DNA of 64,000 bases from Ophiodon elongatus (lineage: Eukaryota; Chordata; Actinopteri; Perciformes; Hexagrammidae): contig JACSYO010001998.1 of the NCBI GenBank assembly GCA_016806645.1, positions 124,001-188,000 on the forward strand, written 5' to 3'. A program made the position numbers and the translations under genes. Position 1 is the stretch's first letter; every line of letters starts with the position of its first letter. The notes under the pieces were generated by a model. It ran no database searches. It saw only the letters and a list, made by a program, of their open reading frames with translations, and was not told the origin of the DNA. Of the stretch, positions 43,098 to 53,790 are shown piece after piece.

Positions 43098-44590
43098 GGG
43101 TGCATCCCAAGTCTCTTAATTGTCGTTTCCTCGCTTGAACCGGAAGTTGTTCTGCGCCGCCATATTGATGGCCGTCCCAAAGCTCTTCGGCTGCGTTTGA
43201 ATACTCCTTCTTGCTTAGGAAGGTTCCTCACTGAGTGAAATGACCCGGAAGTATTTAAGTGGCCGCCATGATAAGAGCTGTTTGAATTCTCTAAATGCAA
43301 TGGAAAGGAGCTTCAATGCTTCCTTACTTAGCTCCTTTAGCATAGGAACCACTGGACCTTCCTTTATGAAAGGAAAGGAGAGAATTCTGACCCACAATTC
43401 CTTGCGGCGGCAACATTTAAAGTGACGCACCATTCGGCCGTTTACGAGAACGAACGATCGTGACCGAGAAACGCAGATCATGTAAATAACCGTTGTCATA
43501 ACTCGGAAATGAACATGATCAAATGATCAAATAACTGATGAACAGTGAGGGGGCGTGTCCAGCGTTAAAACACTTCCTAGAAGCCTGCTCTCGCGCTTCC
43601 TCGCTCCTCAGAGCAGAAATAAGGGCTGGATTTGAATAGTCCAAAAACTTACCTCCTAACGTCTAACCCTAACCACTTTTCCTTGACCTCTGTGGAAAAC
43701 GTCAGAGGGTCAAGGAAAGATGGTTAGGAGAATTCATGAGGAGTTAGGAAAAGACAACCGCGGTGTTTAGGGAATCCGACTCCACTTTCACTAAGCTACG
43801 TAGTTATGATGTAACGGGAGACGCATGTTAGTGACATCAGTCTGCAGCGGTGAAACTACAATGTTCAGGAGATGGACTACAAAGAAGAGCATCTTAGATT
43901 TCTTCGTCCGTGTGTTGTTACAGTGTTGTGTCATAACGACATAAACAACCCAGTGCATAGTATTACTTTATTAACAAGGTTGCAATACAAATGAAAGAAT
44001 GAATATAAAAGTGAAACCAAGGGATTGAGACAGAGTACAAAGCTACTAAACTGTCTCATTGTTCAGTTTCAAACATGCTGAATTAAATATGTTCTCCCAC
44101 TAACAATGTTTCATATCCCTCTTTGTTGTTGGTGGTTTATATACAGATTATAATCTGATCATAAGAATATGCAGACAATAGTTTATGAAACTTAGTGTGA
44201 CCTAGAAGTGTTTAAAAATTGTTATGTTGATTGAAAAGATGATAATTAAAAACATGACTCAGACTGCAGAGCTCGTCCAGTTTAACCTTTTATCAAAGCT
44301 TCTGTAACTGAAGTGAAATAAAAGAATGAGGGCTGTCAAAAGTCTCTCCAGCTGTTAAAGTGACTGACAGCTGATCCAGATGTGATCAGCTGATCCTCCT
44401 TCATCAGAAACAGACGTCGCTTTCGAGGAAAGGACGTCTCATTTCTCTTAAAGCATATTTCCTCGTTTCCTCTCTCCTCGCATGGTTTCCTTGCATCTCT
44501 CCACGCATCCCTGGTGGGCGGGACTAAGACGCAAGGAAAAGACGCAAGTGAGGGAAACGGAGATGCAGTTAAGAGACTTGGGACGCACCC
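43098..44590. mobile_element. 1.5-kb TIR transposon, Harbinger-like
   Basis: The left end GGGTGCATCCCAAGTCTCTT and the right end, read on the other strand, GGGTGCGTCCCAAGTCTCTT are terminal inverted repeats with one mismatch in 20. A CAT triplet flanks both. The interior is non-coding and includes a fold-back segment at 43655-43730: AACCACTTTTCCTTGACC opposite GGTCAAGGAAAGATGGTT. GGG-ends with a 3-bp duplication point to PIF/Harbinger; a related arm lies at 40052 upstream of a Harbinger transposase remnant. Confidence 0.82.
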
Positions 44591-44806
44591 CATGTCATTT
44601 TAAATCTCATCAGTATTTCCTCCCGTCACCCACACTGTGTGTGTGTGTGTGTGCTGACCTCTCCATCCTTACATATAATTATATGTTGGGTCATGACATC
44701 AAACTGCCAGGGGGAAGACGTGTGGCGAGAGAGATGGAGAGAGGTACAGAATTATTTAGAATTTCATACACTTTATTGCAGGAACAAGAACTACTAAAGA
44801 CCTCAG

Positions 44807-44843
<37 letters not shown>

Positions 44844-45873
44844 GAGAGGTTTGAGGGAGAGTGTGAGAGAACATTGGGGGGTTTTAACCACAGCCAGTGC
44901 TGCTTATATAAATAGCAAAGCGTTTTGACTGACTTGTCAAAGTAATTGTAGTGTTCTAGGAAAGATCTGCTCTCCCTCTCTAATTTTTTTATTGTCTTAT
45001 TTTTAGAAATTAAATGTTCTTCGATGTTTTTAAAGAGAAAATGAGAAGATTTTCTATTATTGGGGTTGATGAGGGCGAAGAAAGGAAGGAAAATGTTTAA
45101 AGTCAAGAAACAGCCCATAATGAGCACGACTCCTGCAGCCAGCCAACATGGACACCACTGAACAATGGCTTAAACACGCCCCTTTTTACATAATACAGCC
45201 AAGTAGTTTGCAGTAGGGGTGGGTGATATGGGTTGGATTTTTCAATTTCAAGAACGTACAATTGCACAAAATAAGTTCTGTTTTCATACGTCAGCATAGA
45301 CCTAACAATTTGTCCTCAAACATTCGGTAAAAACTAATGAAAAGGGATCCCTCAGTTCTTTAGTTTGCAAACAGAAATTCAGAGAGACTTTCGAAAAATG
45401 ACGTAACAAAATCGACCCCAAATCTAAAGTGCACATCTTACTAGTTACTCCTCAAATCCCGGCGTTGGAGATCGGCGCACTAGCCCCCTGTGGCGCTAGC
45501 TTTCTGGACGACGTGTCGGTATACGCTTGTTACGCAGTCTCCTTTCAAAATAAACTTCTATCTTCACAGGACGATTTAGGCAAAAAACCAAACACTTCGT
45601 TAGGTTTAGGAAAAGAGCCTGGCGTGACGTTATCTTGGCTGACTACAGTGACTAACGAGTCACGTGACTAACGACTCTAGCAAGTCAGGTGACAAATCGT
45701 TGTTGTTGTCGTCCAGTTTTGCTCTGGACAGGAACGCCGGTCTCTTGGATGACAGTCCTGTGTTTGTTCCACCTCCAGTCCCACGTAGCCCCTGAGCAGA
45801 CTGCTGCTACAAGGGGCTTCGCTGTGGCGACTTCCACCAAACGCTATCTGACAAACTTCCAGCTGTAATTTGT

Positions 45874-45875
<2 letters not shown>
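44591..45875. other. non-coding; microsatellites and repeat fragments
   Basis: A short (GT)n at 44636-44652 and (AC)n at 44809-44841. GCAGTAGGGGTGGGTGATAT at 45209-45228 resembles a hAT end, but no partner end was found. 45540-45690 is a weak copy of the GTTTAGG-type repeat. No gene recognised. Confidence 0.5.
44809..44841. repeat. (AC)n microsatellite
   Basis: About 16 uninterrupted AC units. Confidence 0.95.

Positions 45876-45939
<64 letters not shown>
45876..45939. repeat. (AC)n microsatellite
   Basis: About 32 uninterrupted AC units. Confidence 0.97.
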
Positions 45940-45940
<1 letters not shown>

Positions 45941-46035
45941 TCATTTTGACAAGCTGTTAATGTTACGGGGCGTTTTTGTCCGTTGGCTCATTTTAAGACC
46001 GTGGTAACTCACTCCTGCCTGCGTCTGCACGGTGA

Positions 46036-46116
46036 CGGAGGAGAGGGCGGAGAGGGAGGAGAGGGAGGAGAGGGCGGAGAGGGAGGAGAGGGAGGAGATG
46101 GAGGAGAGGGAGGAGA
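46036..46116 (+). repeat. 9-bp minisatellite, GGAGGAGAG type
   Basis: About nine units of nine bases with a few substitutions (GGAGAGGGC and GGAGATGGA variants). Because the unit is a multiple of three it stays open on both strands (Gly-Gly-Glu and Ser-Ser-Leu repeats), which is not evidence of coding. Confidence 0.92.
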
Positions 46117-47782
46117 TTACTCTGAGCATCATGTCGCTAAAAAGGGTCTGAAAAGTCCGGGGGCTATTCATTAAACACTCTGCCTAACCACACTACTGAA
46201 GTTAAACTTAAAATGGAGCAAGAGAGGAGGAGGGAAGCAAGAACAAAATAAATAAATAAAAAAGGTAAGAATAAATTGATACTAATGCCAATTAAAGTAT
46301 ACGTAAATAGAAGATAAATGAATAACCAAAATAAATGACAGAGTAAAACAAAAAAGGTGTGTACATCTTTACAGGTGGACACACCTTCAACACAGCCGTT
46401 TTAATGTAATTTAATTATATCATGTTGAGCTGAAAGGATAGCACAACACATACCAGCGGCGTGTTGCGTCTGCTCTTCTGTGCAACGACGCATGCCATCA
46501 ATGGTTGACGTGTAAGCTCAGCCACTGTTCGATTTCCCCCTCAACCGTGCACGGGTACGCCCCGGCAAAGGCGACCACTTTATCATATTCTCATTTGGAG
46601 TAGGCAAATCGCAGCCATTCTACTTTAACCGCCTCGTGTGTGTGTCTCATTTCACGTGACTCATTATTTGAAACACGCCGGTGTCTGTCTGCCTTTAAGA
46701 GATGGATATAAAAAGAGACGGATATAAAAAGAGACAGATATGAAAAGAGACAGAGGCAGACAGACCAAATGGCCTTCGCTGTATGAGTCAGCTAAGAGAC
46801 CGCGGTCCACACAGATGCACCTCCGAGCTGCTCCAACATGTTCCCGATGACCCCCACAGTAATGGAGGCCTGAACACCGGCAGCACTGAGCCTATGCAGA
46901 CACGGTTTCCCCATTAGTTCGCTGACCAGCAGACATGTTGAACCCGGCGCAGACCGGGGCGAAGTCTAATGCATTACACGGGACACAGTTCTTGTAAAGG
47001 CCGGTGGTATTTCACAGGAAGTCCTTCTCAGCTGGATTTTGGATGCAAAAAGGGAAACATCAGGCCACCAATCCCATGGATTCAGTGCCCGAGATGCCAC
47101 ATGAGCTGTTTAATGCTGAATTATTGAAACACAGTTTCACTTAAATTATGCATGGCAAGAAACCCTTGAAATACTTTTTTCATTGCTCTGATGTAACACT
47201 GTCCTTCCAAACTTTAATAAGTAAAAGGGGCCTTTTATAACCGTCATGGGGCTCCTCAGATTGCAGCTGCGGGGAGATTCCAGATTGGTCTTTGATGTGA
47301 TGTTGGTGCCTTTAGTTCGTCAACCCTTTTTTGTACTGTGTCACAAGGGGGGTTTGCACAAGAATCCCTGAAGTATCATGGCCAAGACAGCCGGACAGTT
47401 TATTTAACAGACAAATACAGGTTCAACCATCGCAAATACCTAAACACATACACAATGCTGCAGCACAAAGTGTGCTTTACTCTCGTACTGGCCAGGATAT
47501 GCAGCAACAGCTCAATTCTTGTGGTATGCATGCAACATGTTTTTTTTGCAACATTCATAATTTACCTGCAGTGCTTTGGGCTCTGTCTGTGCCACATGAA
47601 CAAGGACCGATACAAGGTACTTTCTGCCTTCTCGGTGTTTAGAGACACTAAAAACACTTCACAAATGTTCCTAGTTGGACTGAGAATAGAAACTAGGCTA
47701 GCACTCCAAAACAATGTCCAGACTCACTTAAATTGTGGCTATTTTCTCAATAAATGTTTCCATCAATTCAGAAAATAGGGTT
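46117..47782. other. non-coding, no gene seen
   Basis: No gene recognised. A direct repeat of AGATGGATATAAAAAGAGAC-like units lies at 46698-46750. The 146-codon frame at 47338-47778 on the + strand has a hydrophobic middle but no family resemblance. It is the longest frame in the window not explained by a repeat, and I do not call it a gene. Confidence 0.45.
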
Positions 47783-48125
47783 ATCCATCCATCATCTTCC
47801 GCTTATTCAGGGCCGGGTCCTGGGGGCAGTCGGCTTAGCACGGTATTCCAGACATCTCTCCCTCTCCAGCATCGAACCTCCTGTCCGTCTCACACTACAG
47901 TTTACTGTCAGTCGTGACCAAGACAAGAGATAATTGACCTCCTCGCAAACACGGAGGGTGCAAGCTATCGTTTTCCGGCAGAGAACCATGGCCTCAGACT
48001 CTCAGTGCCTGTTGAGGTTCACGGTCTGTTGGAGCCAACAGAAACATCATCTGCAAAGAGCAGAGTCGCGATACTGCTCCCCCCCGGCCTTTAAATCCTG
48101 TCCATGAAAATCAGAAAACAGAGCG
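47783..48125 (-). mobile_element. Rex3-like LINE, degenerate antisense copy
   Basis: The + strand begins with ATCCATCCATCATCTTCCGC, the reverse complement of a Rex3 GATG-type tail. The - strand then reads a Pro-Gly-Pro-Gly-Pro-like coding end. Further on, Ser-Leu-Leu-Phe-Ala-Asp-Asp-Val (48030-48060) is the catalytic FADD box, and TTCATGGACAGG-like sequence (48090-48115) is the Met-Asp-Arg-Ile region. Most of the C-terminal domain is deleted between the tail and the FADD box. Stops occur in all frames. Confidence 0.8.
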
Positions 48126-49219
48126 TAGTGCTACTCTTTATTTCACAGAAACAGCAGGCTAAAACTATTTTAAATGGGTTTATTGTTCTCAGTGTTTAGA
48201 TTAACTTATGGGATTGTGGGGCTTTTATTCAACAGCCATCAATACGTGTGGACTGACTTTCCTTGAGGGAGTGAACATGAATAATAAACAGCAGGAAAAA
48301 CTGCTAATAAGCTCATTACTTAGCACAAGAGGAAACATAAAGAACAATAACCTTAGCTGTGAATGCTTAAGAGGGGTTATCAGCATGGGTGGAATGAGTC
48401 TTTGACCAATTAGATTGCTTCGTTCAGACCACTTGATATGTAAATCAGTTTAACAGCTGATATAAATATATAAAGGAAAAGGAGGCGTGTGGTTTTAAAT
48501 GTTTTTTTGAACAGCTCGTGGACATGAATGAGTGGCTGAGGAAACCTGGGGAGCATGTGGTTTAAAAACGGGTTCAGCATATGAAAAAACAACAACGCTG
48601 TGGTCTTAAATGGGTTTTGGTGCTAAAAAGGTCTAAACGTAGTGCGTTGAGGTGGGTGGTTCATTGTGCCGTGGGGCCCTGTGGTCTGAGGGCTCACAGT
48701 CAAACAAGCCTTTAATAGTTTCCATTAAGCTGCAAGGAAGTGATAGCTCCATTTGTACACAGTGGGAGAGAATATTGTTAATTTCTCCTTGCTGACCATA
48801 GAGGGTTTTTTTCACAATGGATGGCAGCAGCTTGATCTAACAGAAATGCATGAAAATAACCACGACCCCAAAACAGTATTACATGGTGGTGGCACGAAAA
48901 CAAGGCTAATGCTAAGTCAATAAAAGATCCTTCATCGCGGTGGTCTCGGATTAAACGCGTCCATGTGAATATGCAACACTCAAAGCTACCGAAAATGATT
49001 GGAGCAACTTCAATTATTTGAATTATCAGGCAAAGAAGCACAAGGAACGGATACTGCAGATATTGTTTGGAACAAATGGGATTTTTTTTGCCACGGGGGT
49101 GAGTACATTTGGCCGACAAAATCTCCACAAACACAATGGGCTAAGAAGCTGATATTTGGACTGTACTATAATCTCGACCTATGGACTCACTGGTGTGAAG
49201 CAGTTTCTTTATAACCCCA
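48126..49219. other. non-coding, no gene seen
   Basis: No recognisable gene or repeat. Confidence 0.5.
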
Positions 49220-49815
49220 AAACTGCCATTTCGACTACATTTGTATAGGCCAATTGTCCCTCTGCCATTTGGGGCACTTTCTACATTTTTTCAACAAAGC
49301 TTTCTACAGCGTTTCATCGTCAGGTATGATAATTTTTTCATAACTCGCTGGATACAACATTGTCTGAGGCTGGTATTTGTTGGCTCATAGCTTGCTGAGG
49401 TTTATAGGGATGTGTGAGGAATCCCTGGGTTGTTTGCTTTCGTTTGAGCTATCGCAAGCCTATGTAGCATAAAGCTAAGTTGCATGAGGGCGACATATGG
49501 TGAGCGAGTACAGTCGCTGGCGAGATACCACCGGTATCAAGACGGCTGTGTCTGGCCATGCAAGTTTCTTTTTTCAGTCACTCTCCCCGTGATGCTTTAT
49601 TACAATGTTTATTACAATAACACTTAGCTGGATTTACTAACAAGTACAAACATTTTGTGGGCCTCCTTTTTTTTTTTACTGTTTCCAGGCAAAAAAACAC
49701 CACGATGCTAAAGTTTGAAAACAAATTGCTACGTTCATGTGCCACAACACATCCACAGCGGACTAATTTTATTCCCTAATGCTGGACACTGTCCAGACAA
49801 AAGGACTTAAGTAAG

Positions 49816-50043
49816 CAGTTTGAGGCCGTAATTGCCTCCAACACCACACCCGCCCCATCCTCCGCCGGCAGATCTACCTCACCCTCCGTCTCCCCCCCTG
49901 GAAAAAGAAAATCAAATAGGAGGGTGGAAGAGGACGATCCAGAGGAAGACTCTGACGTGCCCTACCAGGAGTCGGGCAGCTCCTGCTTAGAGAAGGAAAT
50001 GAAAGAAGGAAGAGTTCACCAGGGGTGTGGAACGTGTAGATAA
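49816..50043 (+). pseudogene. acidic/basic coding remnant in the TIR element
   Basis: An open stretch of 75 codons to a TAA at 50041-50043. It begins Gln-Phe-Glu-Ala-Val, continues Ser-Pro-Ser-Val-Ser-Pro-Pro-Gly-Lys-Arg-Lys-Ser, and turns strongly acidic (Glu-Glu-Asp-Asp-Pro-Glu-Glu-Asp-Ser-Asp). A basic patch next to an acidic run suggests a nuclear protein. From memory, similar PPGKRK and acidic blocks occur in teleost proteins linked to DNA transposons, ahead of a Cys-rich zinc region that is missing here. The true start and any splice sites upstream are not visible. Function unknown. Confidence 0.5.
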
Positions 50044-50117
50044 AGATATGTTCTTTAAAGTGTGTGAAAACAAACTTCAATTGATACTCAGTGTTTTTGT
50101 TTGTGCTTCTTCAACAG

Positions 50118-50293
50118 AAAGTAACTCAGATCAGAAAACTGATGTTGAAGCTCAGCCCACTGCAGAAGTCAGAAGGCGAGGCAGCGATGCACGAGGGCAG
50201 CAAGCGCTCGCCTAAATAACAAAATGAAGAGGACACAGACATTTCTACACTCTCACTTTTTAATAGATTAATAACTTATCGTTTAAATAAATA
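50118..50293 (+). pseudogene. possible terminal exon with poly(A) signal
   Basis: A pyrimidine-rich stretch ends in CTTCTTCAACAG at 50117, a good acceptor. The following frame reads Glu-Ser-Asn-Ser-Asp-Gln-Lys-Thr-Asp and closes at TAA (50213-50215). AATAAA lies about 70 bp on, at 50285-50290. The arrangement looks like the last exon of the gene whose earlier exon is 49816-50043. Splicing would need a donor before the TAA there, for which no strong candidate was seen. Confidence 0.45.
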
Positions 50294-50690
50294 CATTGTT
50301 CTTTTGTTTGATCACTTTATATGTTTAACAGTATTTTAGGGGATTTTTATGTTCTCCTTTACGGTTCACTGTAAAGGTTTTTATATTATGCACAATGTTT
50401 TTTTTTGTTTTTTTTAAAAGAGTGTATATAACTTTTTGATTGTTATTAGTAATATTGGTGTGGTTAAATTTGATTATTGTATAACTGTTAATGTTCACAT
50501 ATTTTGTTAAGTAAATCGCTTCTTGCTAATGTCAATCACTGTCCTGCTTATTCACACAAAATGGCTGGTTAGGTATTTAGTCATTTTGACTACATTTAGA
50601 TGGGAAATTGTACCAAATGGCAGCCGGACAATTACTGCCAATCGGGTTAGGACAATTGGGGACTTCAAAATGTAGTCGTAATGGCAGTTT

Positions 50691-51304
50691 GAGAGGGGAG
50701 GGACTCTTAAAATGACTCATAACTTCAGTAATGACTCACAATGTGCTTTACTTTTCATGCCAGCACAGGGAGACGGACAAAAGATGGAACAGACAGGAAG
50801 AGGGAAAAACAGTCACGGCCGTGACTGTGACCAGTCTGATCCCGGCTTCAGTGATTTTGTTGCCTCTACCTAAATAGTTTGATGGTGGCTTGTAATTTTA
50901 CGGTTTTCTTTTACGTTGGATAGCAGAGTCCCTCTGTCAGCTGGTCTGCCACTTTAGTTTTCAGAAATAGCAACTATATGAAACATTTTGTAGAGATATT
51001 CACCTTTCTCAAACAATGGACCCTAATGACTCTTCCTCTAGCGCCACCCTTTGGTTTACATTTGTTGTTCTGTGTAAAATGTAACAACTATTGGATGGAT
51101 TGCCATGCAATTTGGTAACAGACGTTGCACAGTCAACATTTAAATAAGTAGTGATAACGCTCAGCTGTACTTGGTAAATGGTACTTACTCCTGCTTAACA
51201 TTAACGTGTCGGCATTGTCACAGTAAGCATGTTAACCTTTAGCTCAGAGCCAACCATAACTATGAGCTAAACACGGATATTAAAGTTCTGTAGAGCAACA
51301 GAGT
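50691..51304. repeat. dispersed teleost repeat fragment (51015-51290)
   Basis: 51015-51290 reads CCTCTAGCGCCACCCTTTGG, ACAACTATTGGATGGATTGC and CATGCAATTTGGTAACAGAC, then CGGCATTGTCACAGTAAGCA and GTTAACCTTTAGCTCAGAGC. That order is a very common interspersed sequence in perciform genomes, of a class I cannot state. The part before 51015 shows nothing. Confidence 0.65.
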
Positions 51305-51458
51305 TGGCCATCGCCGTCTTGAAATATGGCTGCGCCATTGTTTTTTTCGCGACCAATGAACAGAAGTTACAATATTTGGAAAGTAGCAACCTGTCAATCA
51401 CAGTAAGCCCGCCCTAAAGCATACTCTGCTTTATGATCTGTTTGACTCTAAATGGACC
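51305..51458 (-). repeat. family X repeat, copy C (distal part)
   Basis: The reverse complement of this segment matches copy B at 39720-39845: GCTTTATGGTC-like, ACTGTGATTGACA and GTAACTTCTGTTCATTGGT. The copy is interrupted by the solo LTR and resumes at 52529. Confidence 0.8.
51455..51458. repeat. solo-LTR target duplication, left
   Basis: GACC, repeated at 52529-52532. Collapsing the two gives the uninterrupted family X order ...CTAAATGGACCATAATTTAC. Confidence 0.85.
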
Positions 51459-52528
51459 TGTTGTGTTCTTTGAAGAAACTCTGGAGGAAACAAAGGACGT
51501 CTTGGATCAAAAGTTATGAGTATTTAATAAAGTAAAAGGCTTTGTGATAGAGTACAAATCTCAGCTGAGGATTCGCCGGTTCGACCAGTCCACAGTCTAC
51601 TGCGTAGTTATCTGTCTGTGATCTCGCCCACGAATCCCGAGCAGAGTACGAGCACAGGTATATATGGAAAACAGAAAAGGTGTGAATTCATCCTATTGGC
51701 TTAAAAAGCAAGCGATATCTATTGGTGTGTAGTTTTTTCCCATAAGCGGAGCTCTTCTTGATGATAGGATTACAGTTGGTGCGGAAGGCAGTGTCCAAGT
51801 GTGACGTCTCCTGGTGCATTCAAGGTAACCAGTTCATTTGAGTGTCTTTCACTAAATAAGGCGGTGCAATGAGGTATTACACTGAATGGTGCGTTCAATG
51901 TAACTCGTCATTTCGAATGTCTCTCCGCCAATGAACGTGGCGGTAACATCAAGTATTACACTGCATGCATTTCTTTATTGATTACATAGTTTTAAATTCC
52001 TGGTGGCACAATGGAGTATTATACTGAATGCATTTCTTTATTAATTACATAGTTTCAAAATCATAGCGGTACAATGGAGTATTATACTGAATGCATTTCT
52101 TTATTAATTACATAGTTTCAAAATCATAGCGGTACAATGGAGTATTATACTGAATGCATTTCTTTATTAATTACATAGTTTCAAAATCATAGCGGTACAA
52201 TGGAGTATTATACTGAATGCATTTCTTTATTAATTACATAGTTTCAAAATCATAGCGGTACAATGGAGTATTATACTGAATGCATTTCTTTATTAATTAC
52301 ATAGTTTCAAAATCATAGCGGTACAATGGAGTATTATACTGAATGCATTTCTTTATTAATTACATAGTTTCAAAATCATAGCGGTACAATGGAGTATTAT
52401 ACTGAATGCATTTCTTTATTAATTACATAGTTTCAAAATCATAGCGTTACACTGGTATTACACTGAATGCATTTTATTAATAGTAAGATTAATGAGCCGG
52501 GTTATAAGTTTGTTTATAATATCCTTCA
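51459..52528 (-). mobile_element. 1070-bp solo LTR with U3 tandem array
   Basis: TG...CA ends (TGTTGTGTTC at 51459, ...ATATCCTTCA at 52528) and a 4-bp GACC duplication define a solo LTR inside family X copy C. On the - strand the order is U3 with a 63-bp tandem array (about 51943-52510), TATATAT at 51665-51659, and ATTAAA at 51528-51523 about 65 bp from the 3' end. This is the U3-R-U5 layout of a retrovirus-like or Gypsy LTR. No internal region, primer-binding site or second LTR is present. Tandem enhancer repeats in U3 are a known trait of retroviral LTRs; which retroelement it came from cannot be told. Confidence 0.88.
52008..52448. repeat. 63-bp tandem array in LTR U3
   Basis: Seven 63-bp units start at 52008, 52071, 52134, 52197, 52260, 52323 and 52386. 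From the second unit on they are almost identical. Each contains ACAATGGAGTATTATACTGA and ATGCATTTCTTTATTAATTA. A decayed unit precedes (about 51943) and another follows (52449). The homogeneous core flanked by diverged edge units is typical of expansion from the middle by slippage or unequal exchange. Confidence 0.97.
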
Positions 52529-52745
52529 GACCATAATTTACTAAATGAACATCATGCTGTATTGAAGAAGACTTGAAACTAGATATTGAGACCATAAACT
52601 CATGTTTACAATGTTTACTGAGGGAATAAATCAAGAGAGAAGTAGAGTCATTTTCTCATAGAATTCTATACAACCAGACTTCTTTTAGCAACCGGAGGAG
52701 TCCCCCCTGCTGGCCAGTAGAGAGAATGCAAGTTTTAAGAACTGG
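52529..52745 (-). repeat. family X repeat, copy C (proximal part)
   Basis: The reverse complement matches copies A and B nearly base for base, from GACCATAATTTACTAAATGA through ATAAATCAAGAGAGAAGTAG. At the end come GGCCAGTAGAGAGAATGCAA and the CAGCAGGGGGG-type word seen in copy A. Confidence 0.85.
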
Positions 52746-53782
52746 AGGTTGTGCCTGATACCCAGCCTAGTTTTTGCTTCTGGAACACCAGCAGTGTTTT
52801 GGATAAATCTGATAAGACATGAGCAATAATTAAGGCAGCCTCAGTGGCACTTGAAATGCAGAACTTCCAATTAAGAATCAGAGAACAGTAGCTGCAGTTA
52901 GCCTACTAGATATGTTCCTTTAATTCCCTTTAGGGGAATAGAAAAATGTAACAACCAGAGGAAAGAAACTTATCAAACGCGCTCTGGGCCTGCTCACTAA
53001 AGGCTAATCTCCCCACTGTGCAGCGCTGTGCTCTCATCCCCTGCAGAGTACAGCAGCAATCACTCAACTCCTGTGCACGGACCAGACTCTAATGTGTCAA
53101 ACTTTAACCTATGCAACAAAGAGCCAGTTAGGGAGAAGCTTTTCTGCTATTCCTCTGCTAGTTTAAGACCCTCATCAGTCACTCCCTGTGTGGTCTGGCC
53201 CTATCTTCCCAGTCCCTGTGGCGTACAGTAAGTCTCTTTAACTCCCTGCGGTCTAATGTCCTATTCTCTCTGTGCCCTGTGCGGTAACACTCAAACACAT
53301 TTACGAACCTAATTCCCAGTTACATTGTTGGCTATTCTTGACAAATTGGCTCAATCTGGCTTTTTTTGTTGTTGTTGTTGTTGTTGTTGTCTGTGTGCAT
53401 GCAGAGTGGGGAATTACAGCGGAGCCCTTGAAAGAGATCTTTTTTCATACTTATCTTTTGGGGTAACTGAATAGGTTGTAAAAGACGCATAGGGCCACTC
53501 ACCAAGCTGCTGTATTTGACGAGTTAGGAGTGAGAAGGTGTTGGATGCACAGATGTGTAGATCTACTGTTTGTAACTGAAAGGCAAGTCGCTAGATGTGA
53601 TTCACGTTGAGGACGTACCTGTAGAGAAAGCAGACAATTATCAGACGCTTGGATAAGGTGATCACATGACAGTGTTCCAGCTAACATATTTTGGGTCTCT
53701 TAAATCTGAGGTTTACACGCACAGACACATAAATACCGTAGGACCATCCAAAAACCTGAGAGGGACTGAATGGAATGAAATG
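52746..53782. other. non-coding, no gene seen
   Basis: No gene recognised. It contains a (GTT)n tract at 53367-53390 and a short sequence near 53500 shared with 33930. Confidence 0.5.
53367..53390. repeat. (GTT)n microsatellite
   Basis: About eight GTT units. Confidence 0.92.
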
Positions 53783-53790
53783 GATTAGCC
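53783..53790. repeat. hAT target-site duplication, left
   Basis: GATTAGCC, repeated exactly at 55243-55250. Confidence 0.95.

Larger units (their letters stand above)
49220..50690 (+). mobile_element. 1.47-kb TIR element carrying a coding remnant
   Basis: AAACTGCCATTTCGACTACA opens a 23-bp left terminal repeat (49220-49242) whose inverted copy at 50668-50690 matches at 22 of 23 positions. Subterminal CCAATTGTCC / GGACAATTGG and GCCATTTGG / CCAAATGG words are inverted too. The right end also forms its own hairpin: GACTACATTT at 50588-50597 against AAATGTAGTC at 50668-50677. Inside lie two exon-like coding stretches and an AATAAA. No clean target duplication was resolved, so the superfamily (P-like or Kolobok-like are candidates) is open. 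Confidence 0.78.

Noticed and set aside
45209..45228. A hAT terminus, GTAGGGGTGGGTGATAT
   Set aside because: No matching second end and no 8-bp duplication were found, so no element was called.
46034..46174. Gly-Gly-Glu / Ser-Ser-Leu repeat frames
   Set aside because: A nine-base repeat unit keeps both strands open automatically.
47338..47778. 146-codon frame with a hydrophobic centre
   Set aside because: No conserved motif, no splice sites or promoter seen, and two frames overlap; treated as chance, although it is the best unexplained frame.
52008..52510. A CRISPR-like array
   Set aside because: The units are contiguous 63-bp repeats without distinct spacers, lie in an LTR and in a vertebrate genome.
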